Made by a program: the position numbers and the translations under genes. The notes under the pieces were generated by a model, which did not search any database, had not been told where the DNA came from, and was given only the letters and a program-made list of their open reading frames with translations. From an uncultured Bacilli bacterium (GTDB taxonomy: Bacteria > Bacillota_I > Bacilli_A > RF39 > UBA660), in NCBI GenBank assembly GCA_934148875.1, contig CAKPDJ010000078.1, positions 1 to 5,082 on the forward strand: a DNA stretch of 5,082 bases. The letters run 5' to 3'. Shown here piece after piece: positions 1 through 5,082 of the stretch. How positions within the stretch are numbered: position 1 is the first letter of the stretch; each line of letters begins with the position of its first letter.

Positions 1-43
1 TGTTGCGAATAGATATTATAGATTATTCATATGTCTTTTTCAA

Positions 44-58
44 TGCAACTTTGTTGCA
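44..58. repeat. short perfect inverted repeat (6-bp arms)
   Basis: TGCAAC at 44-49 and GTTGCA at 53-58 are perfect complements around a TTT loop. There is no T-tract directly after the hairpin, so it is not a clear terminator. It lies about 30 bases upstream of the gpsA -35 box and next to a second inverted repeat. It could be a protein-binding site or the terminal sequence of an insertion element. Its role is not established by the sequence. Confidence 0.5.
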
Positions 59-60
59 CT

Positions 61-84
61 TCAAATTTAAAATAACAAATTTGA
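61..84. repeat. perfect 8-bp inverted repeat upstream of gpsA promoter
   Basis: TCAAATTT at 61-68 is exactly complementary to AAATTTGA at 77-84, with an 8-base spacer. The right arm ends six bases before the gpsA -35 box. This is a plausible position for a dimeric regulator site, but the very high A+T content makes chance palindromes common, and no known operator consensus is recognised. Confidence 0.45.
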
Positions 85-90
85 GATTGC

Positions 91-119
91 TTGTCTAAAA
101 ATAATTATTAAGTTATAAT
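91..119 (+). promoter_or_regulatory. promoter of gpsA
   Basis: A -35 element TTGTCT (91-96, four of six consensus bases) and a perfect -10 element TATAAT (114-119) are separated by the ideal 17 bases. Transcription would begin near 126, giving a leader of under 20 bases that holds only the ribosome binding site. This is a vegetative sigma-A type promoter by pattern. It argues that gpsA is transcribed on its own. Confidence 0.75.
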
Positions 120-132
120 TAGTACATTGAAT

Positions 133-138
133 AGGAGG
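133..138 (+). promoter_or_regulatory. ribosome binding site of gpsA
   Basis: AGGAGG, the full Shine-Dalgarno consensus, lies five bases before the ATG at 144. It fixes the gpsA start. Confidence 0.85.
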
Positions 139-143
139 ATATA

Positions 144-1112
144 ATGAAAGTATGTATTTTAGGAGCTGGAGCCTATGGACTTGCTTTAGCCTTAGCATTT
201 TATAAAAATAATAATCAAGTATCTATTTGGACAAAAGTAGAAAAAGAAAAATTAGAAATAGATACATATCGTGAAAACAAAAATGCCTTACCTGGTATTA
301 TAATTCCAAAAGAAATAAACATCACAACCAATTTTAAAGAAGTAAATAATAGTGAACTATATGTTATAGCTATTCCAATAAATTATTTTAGAAATACTTG
401 CTTAGAAATCGCAAATGAAATTAATAATAATTCCATAATATGTATTGCTTCTAAAGGAATTGAAAACAAAACTAATCAGTTTGCACATGAAATATTAGCT
501 GATGTTATTCCAAATAATAAAACTGCTATCCTATCAGGACCAACCTTCGCAATTGATTTAGCTAATAATAGTCCTAGTGGCCTAACCATTGCAGCACAAT
601 CATACGAAACCTATAATACAATAAAACAAGCACTTGAAAGTAATACTCTAAAGATAACATATTGTAATGATTTATTAGGAACTGAAATATGTAGTGCTAC
701 TAAAAATATAATGGCAATTGCAGCCGGAATTATTGAGGGCATGAATCAAACAGAAACAACTAAATCACTCTTTTTAACAGAAGCCATTAACGAAACTACA
801 TCACTAATAGAAATGATGGGTGGTAATAAAGAAACAATGTATACATTAGCTGGTATCGGTGATTTATTACTAACATGTACTAGTACCAAAAGTAGAAATT
901 TTACTTTAGGAACCATTTTAGCGAAAGAAACCAGAGAAAATATAAATTCATACATTACTAATAATACAGTCGAAGGATATTATGCACTAATCTCACTACA
1001 CGAAATAATGAAAAACAAAAATATAGTAATACCTCTAATTGAAGTACTATACGACATAATATTTAATAATAAAGATAAAGAAAATATAATAAATTTATTA
1101 ACACAAAATTAA
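144..1112 (+). CDS. gpsA: glycerol-3-phosphate dehydrogenase [NAD(P)+]
   Basis: This cytoplasmic enzyme reduces dihydroxyacetone phosphate to sn-glycerol 3-phosphate with NAD(P)H, feeding phospholipid synthesis. The 322 residues are close to the usual 330-340 for GpsA, so it looks complete. The N-terminal Rossmann fold opens at once with the dinucleotide motif GAGAYG (residues 7-12). IASKGIE (101-107) carries the conserved Lys104. SGPTFA (131-136) is the family's SGP-(S/T)-FA motif. ATKNIMAIAAGI (185-196) carries the catalytic lysine (Lys187). AGIGDLLLTCTS (236-247) and SRN (250-252) supply Asp240 and the substrate-phosphate contacts Arg251 and Asn252. VEGYYAL (276-282) matches the C-terminal VEG motif. 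The start is fixed by an AGGAGG site. The stop codon lies inside the terminator stem. The gene has its own promoter, so it is probably monocistronic. The helical C-terminal domain is somewhat divergent (ATKN instead of the usual ALKN), but no key residue is missing. Confidence 0.96.
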   Translation: MKVCILGAGAYGLALALAFYKNNNQVSIWTKVEKEKLEIDTYRENKNALPGIIIPKEINITTNFKEVNNSELYVIAIPINYFRNTCLEIANEINNNSIICIASKGIENKTNQFAHEILADVIPNNKTAILSGPTFAIDLANNSPSGLTIAAQSYETYNTIKQALESNTLKITYCNDLLGTEICSATKNIMAIAAGIIEGMNQTETTKSLFLTEAINETTSLIEMMGGNKETMYTLAGIGDLLLTCTSTKSRNFTLGTILAKETRENINSYITNNTVEGYYALISLHEIMKNKNIVIPLIEVLYDIIFNNKDKENIINLLTQN

Positions 1113-1134
1113 AACAGTGCTTTTACACTGTTTT
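1111..1134. terminator. bidirectional terminator between gpsA and the small membrane-protein gene
   Basis: AAAACAGTG (1111-1119) pairs perfectly with CACTGTTTT (1126-1134) around a six-base loop. On the plus strand the stem is followed by a T-rich run (TTTTCTTT from 1131). On the minus strand the opposite arm ends in TTTT and runs into TAATTTTG, so it can stop transcription from both sides. It serves both convergent genes: the gpsA TAA (1110-1112) overlaps the left arm and the minus-strand TAA (1125-1123) sits in the loop. Confidence 0.8.
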
Positions 1135-1344
1135 CTTTAATTTTTGATTACTATTTGGATAAGGTAACTTAATATAAGTACGCTCATTTTCTTTTTCTTC
1201 TCTATCCATATCTGATGATTTTACTACTTCTAATGATACTTTATCCTTTTGTTGATTGCGTTTTATCATTTTATAAGTTTTAACTCCAATACCAACTGCT
1301 AAAAATGAACAAACTGCTATACCAATAGTATTTATTTTTTTCAT
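1123..1344 (-). CDS. small single-span membrane protein of unknown function
   Basis: I do not recognise this 73-residue protein. A short basic start (MKK) is followed by one hydrophobic segment of about 15-16 residues (6-21). Lys22, Lys25, Lys28 and Arg29 come next, then a hydrophilic tail of mixed charge (DREEKENER at 47-55). The charge after the membrane segment suggests the tail may be cytoplasmic, but the topology is uncertain. Cys12 is not in a good lipobox, since the residue before it is Val. The gene is supported by a near-consensus promoter upstream and a terminator at its end. The ribosome binding site is unusual: GAGGA (1363-1359) is 14 bases from the ATG, longer than normal. An in-frame TAG at 1356-1354 rules out a longer form with a closer site. 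It is divergent from the HD-GYP-like gene and may share its regulation. Confidence 0.65.
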   Translation of the reverse strand: MKKINTIGIAVCSFLAVGIGVKTYKMIKRNQQKDKVSLEVVKSSDMDREEKENERTYIKLPYPNSNQKLKKTV

Positions 1345-1380
1345 ATCTGTTATCTATATCCTCTCTTCCACGCAGATAAT

Positions 1381-1409
1381 ATCATATTTTATTTTTAATT
1401 ATATGTCAA
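1381..1409 (-). promoter_or_regulatory. promoter of the small membrane-protein gene
   Basis: Read on the minus strand, a perfect -35 TTGACA (1409-1404) and a -10 TATGAT (1386-1381, five of six) are separated by 17 bases. Transcription would start near 1374, about 30 bases before the ATG. This is one of the two strongest promoters in the window and the best evidence that the small gene is real. Confidence 0.75.
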
Positions 1410-1455
1410 GTAATCATTAAATTTGCTAAATAATTTATATTTTTAAATTTCAAAA

Positions 1456-1485
1456 TTGACTATAGTTATATTTAAATGATATAAT
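1456..1485 (+). promoter_or_regulatory. promoter of the HD-GYP-like gene, with extended -10
   Basis: TTGACT (1456-1461) and a perfect TATAAT (1480-1485) are separated by 18 bases. The -10 is preceded by TG one base upstream (1477-1478), forming an extended -10. The start point would be near 1492, giving a leader of about 18 bases. Its -35 lies about 46 bases from the -35 of the divergent promoter, so one regulator between them could act on both. Confidence 0.75.
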
Positions 1486-1498
1486 TTTGATTGATAAT

Positions 1499-1506
1499 GA
1501 GGTGAT
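1499..1506 (+). promoter_or_regulatory. ribosome binding site of the HD-GYP-like gene
   Basis: GAGGTGAT matches the anti-Shine-Dalgarno sequence over eight bases. Its GAGG core ends seven bases before the ATG at 1510, which supports that start. Confidence 0.8.
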
Positions 1507-1509
1507 TAT

Positions 1510-2865
1510 ATGGGAATTCCTATTTCATTAAATGGATTAACTGGAAATGAAGGTTGGGTCTTAGCAGAACCTATTCTAAATAGTTATGGTCAAGTTTTAT
1601 ATCCGGAAAATAAACCACTAGATTATACAACAATCGAACATTTAAAAAATCATTTTTCAAAGCTTGCGGAAGGAGAAAACAAAGAATCAAATATTAAAGT
1701 TAGTGTTAAATTTAATTTTGATAAAGAATTAGAAAATAAAAAACACATTACGGAAAGTATTACTAAACAAAATTGCGATATTAATGACATTATCTCAGCA
1801 GAGTTAAAAAATAGAACTATTGAAGTTCTTAGTAAAGCTTACGACCATAATACCAGCAATATAGAAGACATTTTAAACATAATATATACTTGTGTAGATG
1901 ATATATCACAGAAAATAAGAAACAACCCTGAATTATCGTATAGTTTGGGTCAATATAAAGAAAAAGGTAATGACCTTAATATTACTAAAGCTATTGCACA
2001 TCACGCATTTAGAGTAGCCCAATTTTCAATTGCTCTAGCCATAATTTACAATAAACAAGTAGATGCAAATGAACACATTTCCCTAAAAGATATTGGAATT
2101 GCCGCTCTACTACATGACTATGGATTATGTTTCGATAGTAAAGATGACATGGAACAATTAAAATATGTTAAACTAAGTGATACCCTATTCAAAAGTTATC
2201 CAACAATACCAAAAGATGTTTTAAACCAACCATTCCAAAAAAAATATAAAAACGTCTATGCATATGCTGCTCTAAAAGATGTATTAAACAGTAACACATT
2301 AACTACTCTTTTACTTAGTAATGAGGATGAAAAAGGTGTTTCATCTTTAAATATCGTTAATAATAAAACAACTAGTTCAGCTATGGCAGCTAAAATAATA
2401 TTCCTATGTAATTTATATGATTCATTGCTACTTAATACTATTTCCAACAATGAAAATTTAGAAAATGTTAGTTCATTATTAGAAGCATTTATAGCTAATG
2501 GACTTGTTAATAACACACTTGGTAATCTCTTCATCAATAACATTCCTCTATACTCTGTTGGTGTACGTGTAGAACTATCAAATGGTGAATATGCAACTGT
2601 CGTTGAAAGATTTAATGGTAAAGACTCATCTAAACCTATTGTAGAAACGCTTACTAACCCACCATTTATACCAGAGGTAATAGACTTAAGAAAAATAACT
2701 AACATTACTATAAAAAGAATTGTTGCATCAAGTGAACTATTAGATGAAAAAATAAAAGAAATAACCCAAAATCAACTAGAAACTTTAGGAATTACTTCGA
2801 TTGAATCATATAGGAATACAGATAAAATTGAAGAACCAGAATTAATATCAAATAAAAGAAGGTAA
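1510..2865 (+). CDS. degenerate HD-GYP domain protein (probable inactive c-di-GMP phosphodiesterase homologue)
   Basis: This 451-residue protein has the layout of clostridial HD-GYP proteins and no membrane segment, so it is probably cytoplasmic. Residues 15-50 (GWVLAEPILN onward) match the N-terminal 'vla..i.n..G.vLy..g..l....i..L' module. The HD core runs from about 160 to 345. HHAFRVAQFS (164-173) corresponds to the first H..RV helix. AALLHDYG (198-205) keeps the His202-Asp203 pair, with the usual GK following it replaced by GL. After that the signature fails. The HP..G histidine is absent around 247-255. The HHE-GSGYP motif is replaced by SNEDEKGVSS (270-279). The 'aDvYDal' motif reads CNLYDSL (300-306), with Asn301 in place of a metal-binding Asp. 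Residues 346-375 (GVRVELSNGEYATVVE) match the C-terminal beta segment of HD-GYP proteins, followed by a charged tail. Known family members hydrolyse cyclic di-GMP; this one probably cannot, and may instead bind a ligand or partner. The fold assignment is confident and the role is inference. Confidence 0.8.
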   Translation: MGIPISLNGLTGNEGWVLAEPILNSYGQVLYPENKPLDYTTIEHLKNHFSKLAEGENKESNIKVSVKFNFDKELENKKHITESITKQNCDINDIISAELKNRTIEVLSKAYDHNTSNIEDILNIIYTCVDDISQKIRNNPELSYSLGQYKEKGNDLNITKAIAHHAFRVAQFSIALAIIYNKQVDANEHISLKDIGIAALLHDYGLCFDSKDDMEQLKYVKLSDTLFKSYPTIPKDVLNQPFQKKYKNVYAYAALKDVLNSNTLTTLLLSNEDEKGVSSLNIVNNKTTSSAMAAKIIFLCNLYDSLLLNTISNNENLENVSSLLEAFIANGLVNNTLGNLFINNIPLYSVGVRVELSNGEYATVVERFNGKDSSKPIVETLTNPPFIPEVIDLRKITNITIKRIVASSELLDEKIKEITQNQLETLGITSIESYRNTDKIEEPELISNKRR

Positions 2866-2883
2866 CAAAGCCTTCTTTTATTT
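2850..2883. terminator. strong bidirectional terminator between the HD-GYP-like gene and the minus-strand operon
   Basis: AATAAAAGAAGG (2851-2862) is perfectly complementary to CCTTCTTTTATT (2871-2882). An extra A-T pair at 2850/2883 makes a 13-bp stem with an 8-base loop. The T-rich arm serves the plus strand, and the other strand gives a T-rich arm for minus-strand transcripts. The plus-strand stop codon TAA (2863-2865) lies in the loop and the minus-strand stop TAA (2880-2878) lies in the right arm. The stem therefore includes the last codons of the HD-GYP-like gene. Confidence 0.88.
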
Positions 2884-3162
2884 ATTAGTATTTTGATAAT
2901 AATTCATTTCTGATAACGAAATTGCCAACTTTTCCAAATCATCTAACTCTAAATCATAATTATCATCTAAATAGTCCTGTATATCAAAAATCAAACTATT
3001 AAGATTAGTATAAGTATCAATACTAAAACCATATTTTTTTAATATTTCAACATCATTATTAGACAAATAAATATTGCCATTATAATGTTTTCTCAACAAA
3101 TCATTAGGTTTTAAATCAGCAACCAAGTCTTCTATATTAATATCAATATCATTAATTTTCAT
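2878..3162 (-). CDS. small acidic protein of unknown function, last gene of the ynbB operon
   Basis: I do not recognise this 94-residue protein. It is strongly acidic, with about twice as many Asp/Glu as Lys/Arg, including DYLDDNYDLELDDLEK (63-78). It has no signal peptide or membrane segment, and probably forms a small soluble, largely helical domain. Its ATG overlaps the end of ynbB by 11 bases. Its ribosome binding site AAGGGGT (3173-3167) lies within the last codons of ynbB (those for Arg415-Gly416), five bases or fewer from the start. This arrangement implies translational coupling, so it may work with YnbB or the upstream proteins. It ends at the shared terminator. The overlap, the binding site and the full use of the space support it as a real gene. 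Confidence 0.75.
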   Translation of the reverse strand: MKINDIDINIEDLVADLKPNDLLRKHYNGNIYLSNNDVEILKKYGFSIDTYTNLNSLIFDIQDYLDDNYDLELDDLEKLAISLSEMNYYQNTNK

Positions 3163-4414
3163 TTTTACCCCTTAGTAATTCGTTAACAGCCTTCATGACA
3201 CCAAATTTGCCATAATAATATGTAAGTCCACCCTGTTGATAAGCAATATAAGGTTCTCTTAAAGGTCCATCACAAGAAAGTTCAATCGATGACCCTTGTG
3301 TAAAACAACCAGCTGCCATAATTACTTGATCAGTATATCCAGGCATATCCCAAGGATAAGGAATAGCATTAGAATCAATTGGAGAAGCCATTTGAATACC
3401 TTGACAATATTTAATTAACCCATCTCTATTATGAAAAATAATATTTTGAACAATATCAGCCCTTTTATCATTGTATTTTGGTTCTACCTCATATCCCAAA
3501 TCTTCTAATACTTTACTAGTCAAGATAGCTGTTTTTAAACTAGAAGCAACAACACTAGGAGCAAAAAATAATCCTTGCAGTATCTGTTTATTAATACCTA
3601 AAGTAGGACCTACTTCCCTACCCTCACCTGGGCAAGTAAGACGCTCCCCTGCTAGTTCAACTAAATCATGTCTTCCAGCAATATAAGCACCATTAGGACT
3701 AATACCACCACCTAAATTTTTAATAAGAGAACCAACCATAACATCACAACCAACCATGATTGGAGTTATTTCCTCAACAAATTCACAGTAACAGTTATCT
3801 ACCATAATAATAATATCTTTATCAATACTTTTAATTAGTTCTACTACCTTTTTAATCTTATCAATAGTAATACTTTTTCTAGTAGAATAACCTTTAGATC
3901 TTTGAATTTCTATTAATTTAACTTTATTATTACTTATAAATTCTTTTATTTTTTCATAATCAAAATCATCATCAACCAAGTCAATTTGTCGATAGTCAAC
4001 TCCAAATGATTTTAAACTACTATTATTATCAACAATACCAATTACTTCATGTAAAGTATCATAAGGAACACCAGATATACTAAGCATAATGTCATTAGGT
4101 CTTAAATAAGCAAATAAAGCAACTGTTAAAGCATGAGTACCTGAAATAAACTGACTACGAACAAGTGCATCCTCGCTACCCAAAACATAGGAAAATACTT
4201 TTTCAATAGTATCTCTACCTATATCATTATAACCATATCCTGTCGTACTAGTAAAATGCACCTCACTTATTTGGTACTTATGAAAAGCACTAAGTACTCT
4301 TAAAGTATTTCTTTCTTCTAATTTATTAATATCGTTAAAAATATCTTTTAAATCATTCTCTGCTTTTTCAAAAATATTTATAACACTATCATTTATATCT
4401 AACTCTTGTAGCAT
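3152..4414 (-). CDS. ynbB: PLP-dependent YnbB / methionine gamma-lyase-like family protein ('aluminum resistance protein')
   Basis: This is a full-length (420-residue) member of the fold-type I PLP enzyme family that includes Bacillus YnbB, related to cystathionine beta-lyase and methionine gamma-lyase. It is cytoplasmic and its physiological substrate is not settled; the 'aluminum resistance' name is historical. FTSTTGYGYNDIGRD (54-68) is the family's N-terminal signature. VRSQFISGTHAL (85-96) forms the cofactor phosphate-binding region. MVDNCYCEF (204-212) provides Asp206, expected to pair with the PLP pyridine nitrogen. GSLIKNLGGGISPNGAYIAG (228-247) holds Lys232, the likely Schiff-base lysine. 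The C-terminal part has TCPGEGREVGP (260-270) and SIELSCDGPLREPY (376-389), also typical. No key residue is missing. GGAAG-like SD bases (GGAAG, 4425-4421) lie six bases from the ATG. The gene overlaps the upstream gene by 16 bases and the downstream gene by 11, so it is the centre of a coupled operon. Confidence 0.92.
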   Translation of the reverse strand: MLQELDINDSVINIFEKAENDLKDIFNDINKLEERNTLRVLSAFHKYQISEVHFTSTTGYGYNDIGRDTIEKVFSYVLGSEDALVRSQFISGTHALTVALFAYLRPNDIMLSISGVPYDTLHEVIGIVDNNSSLKSFGVDYRQIDLVDDDFDYEKIKEFISNNKVKLIEIQRSKGYSTRKSITIDKIKKVVELIKSIDKDIIIMVDNCYCEFVEEITPIMVGCDVMVGSLIKNLGGGISPNGAYIAGRHDLVELAGERLTCPGEGREVGPTLGINKQILQGLFFAPSVVASSLKTAILTSKVLEDLGYEVEPKYNDKRADIVQNIIFHNRDGLIKYCQGIQMASPIDSNAIPYPWDMPGYTDQVIMAAGCFTQGSSIELSCDGPLREPYIAYQQGGLTYYYGKFGVMKAVNELLRGKNEN

Positions 4415-4872
4415 TTTTCTCTTCCTTCCTTTTGTCTTTTAATTTTTGACTTAATCTTTTTATAAATTTCACGTAAGGGATTATAACTTTCATCATCAAA
4501 GTTCTTTTCAACAATAGTTGGAAAACTATTATCTTCATAAACAAAACCATGAACAGAAAAACTATTTAATGTAGCATATCTAGTCTTAATCCACATATAC
4601 TGATTAGCACTAATTACATTAGGAACAAATAATATTGCCATATTATTTTCAATACTTATTATCATATTACCTAAATCAGTTAATTGAAAGCATAATACTT
4701 GTCCTGGTATACCAGTATCCTTACTAACTTTAAGATTATATTTTTGAGAAAACTCTCTTATTTTTTCACCATGATCAATCGAATTTAAAAAGCTCTCTTG
4801 ATATATACCATCTGGTATTTCTAAGATTTCCTCATTAGGAATAATTATAATTTGTTTTTGACAACGTTCCAT
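4399..4872 (-). CDS. unrecognised 157-residue soluble protein between the dehydrogenase and ynbB
   Basis: I cannot assign this protein to a family. It has no signal peptide or clear membrane segment. Hydrophobic beta-like stretches (IIIIPN at 8-13, MIISIENNMAILFVPNVIS at 70-88) suggest a compact alpha/beta or beta domain. The last 24 residues form a strongly basic helix-like tail, with some eleven Lys/Arg between 134 and 156, which might contact nucleic acid or membrane phosphates. Its start shares one base with the preceding stop (TAATG), so it is probably translated by reinitiation, helped by a weak GGTGG (4886-4882) nine bases upstream. Its TAG stop lies 16 bases inside ynbB. This is the only TAG stop seen; the others are TAA. 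Tight coupling on both sides supports a real gene whose function is tied to ynbB, but no function can be named. Confidence 0.78.
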   Translation of the reverse strand: MERCQKQIIIIPNEEILEIPDGIYQESFLNSIDHGEKIREFSQKYNLKVSKDTGIPGQVLCFQLTDLGNMIISIENNMAILFVPNVISANQYMWIKTRYATLNSFSVHGFVYEDNSFPTIVEKNFDDESYNPLREIYKKIKSKIKRQKEGREKCYKS

Positions 4873-5082
4873 TATTTACAACCACCATCTACACGGATAA
4901 CACTACCATTAATATAACTAGCATCACTACTAGCTAAGAATAATATTACTTTAGCTATTTCACTAGGATCAGCAAAACGACCTAGCATTATTTTTTCTTC
5001 TTCATTTTTTATAAAATCATAATCAAGTTCTTTATTCATATCAGTTGTTACCCAACCAGGTGCAACTGCATTTACTCTAATA
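4872..5082 (-). CDS. short-chain dehydrogenase/reductase, FabG-like (C-terminal 69 residues; rest lies beyond the window)
   Basis: The minus strand is open from the window edge to TAA at 4874-4872. It encodes the typical C-terminal third of a classical short-chain dehydrogenase. RVNAVAPGWVTTDM is the conserved 'RVN.v.PG...T.M' block after the active site. LGRFADPSEIAKVILFLASS is the 'gR.g.peEia..v.fLaSd' block. YINGSVIRVDGG is the 'yitG..i.vdGG' end. Enzymes of this kind reduce 3-oxoacyl-ACP (FabG, fatty-acid synthesis) or other keto substrates with NADPH. The cofactor-binding GxxxGxG and catalytic Ser-Tyr-Lys lie outside the window, so FabG and another short-chain dehydrogenase cannot be told apart. 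It is the first visible gene of the operon, and the operon promoter must lie further upstream (right of 5082). Confidence 0.9.
   Translation of the reverse strand, partial: IRVNAVAPGWVTTDMNKELDYDFIKNEEEKIMLGRFADPSEIAKVILFLASSDASYINGSVIRVDGGCK

Noticed and set aside
3..98. Plus-strand open stretch from the left edge ending at TAA 96-98, possibly the tail of an upstream gene
   Set aside because: It would run through both inverted repeats and into the gpsA -35 box. The translation matches no family I know, and a second frame (2-70) is also open. Such short open runs are expected by chance.
746..955. Minus-strand open frame of 69 codons inside gpsA
   Set aside because: It lies wholly antisense to well-conserved gpsA motifs. 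It has no convincing ribosome binding site or recognisable protein.
1123..1344. Lipoprotein reading of the small membrane protein based on Cys12
   Set aside because: The residue before the cysteine is valine, where a lipobox requires Gly, Ala or Ser, and the hydrophobic segment continues past it.
1345..1509. Possible riboswitch or small RNA in the divergent gap
   Set aside because: Both predicted leaders are short (about 18 and 30 bases), and no conserved aptamer-like structure or terminator hairpin is visible.
2256..2705. Minus-strand open frame of 149 codons antisense to the HD-GYP-like gene
   Set aside because: Long, but entirely opposite a gene with its own promoter, ribosome binding site and recognisable domain layout. 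The translation is leucine/serine-rich with no family features, as expected from a shadow.
3471..3686. Plus-strand open frame of 71 codons inside ynbB
   Set aside because: It is antisense to the conserved PLP-enzyme region, with no promoter or ribosome binding site and a composition typical of a shadow frame.
1..5082. Alternative genetic code (TGA read as tryptophan), considered because of the low G+C content
   Set aside because: All tryptophan codons checked in five genes are TGG and no in-frame TGA is needed to keep any gene open.

Overview
This is an AT-rich window (roughly 30% G+C by eye) with the signature of a low-GC Gram-positive bacterium. It has strong AGGAGG/GAGGTGAT-type ribosome binding sites, near-consensus TTGACA/TATAAT promoters, tightly packed genes, and compact stem-loop terminators shared by convergent genes. 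Every tryptophan codon checked in five genes is TGG, and the visible stops are TAA or TAG, so the standard bacterial code (11) fits. The gene types suggest a Bacilli/Clostridia-like lineage, possibly a gut-associated relative of the Mollicutes. That placement is inference.

Layout. Positions 1-143 hold no convincing gene. They contain two inverted repeats and a clean promoter for gpsA (144-1112, +), the NAD(P)-dependent glycerol-3-phosphate dehydrogenase that supplies the backbone of membrane phospholipids. gpsA converges on a small single-membrane-span protein (1123-1344, -) across a shared terminator. That small gene is divergent from a 451-residue HD-GYP-like protein (1510-2865, +), with a promoter on each strand in the 165-base gap. 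The HD-GYP-like protein keeps the fold landmarks but has lost most of the metal-binding and GYP residues, so it looks like a catalytically inactive cyclic-di-GMP phosphodiesterase relative.

The right half is one minus-strand operon entering from beyond the right edge. It starts with the C-terminal part of a FabG-type short-chain dehydrogenase (4872-5082). An unrecognised 157-residue protein follows (4399-4872), then a PLP-dependent enzyme of the YnbB / 'aluminum resistance' / methionine gamma-lyase-like family (3152-4414), and last an unrecognised acidic 94-residue protein (2878-3162). The genes overlap by 1, 16 and 11 bases, so they are very likely co-transcribed and translationally coupled. 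The operon ends at a second shared terminator against the HD-GYP-like gene.

Most of the window is ordinary housekeeping-type sequence. The points most worth a second look are the degenerate HD-GYP protein, the two unknown proteins coupled to YnbB, and the possible insertion-sequence end upstream of gpsA. I did not find a defence system, a CRISPR array or an intact mobile element.
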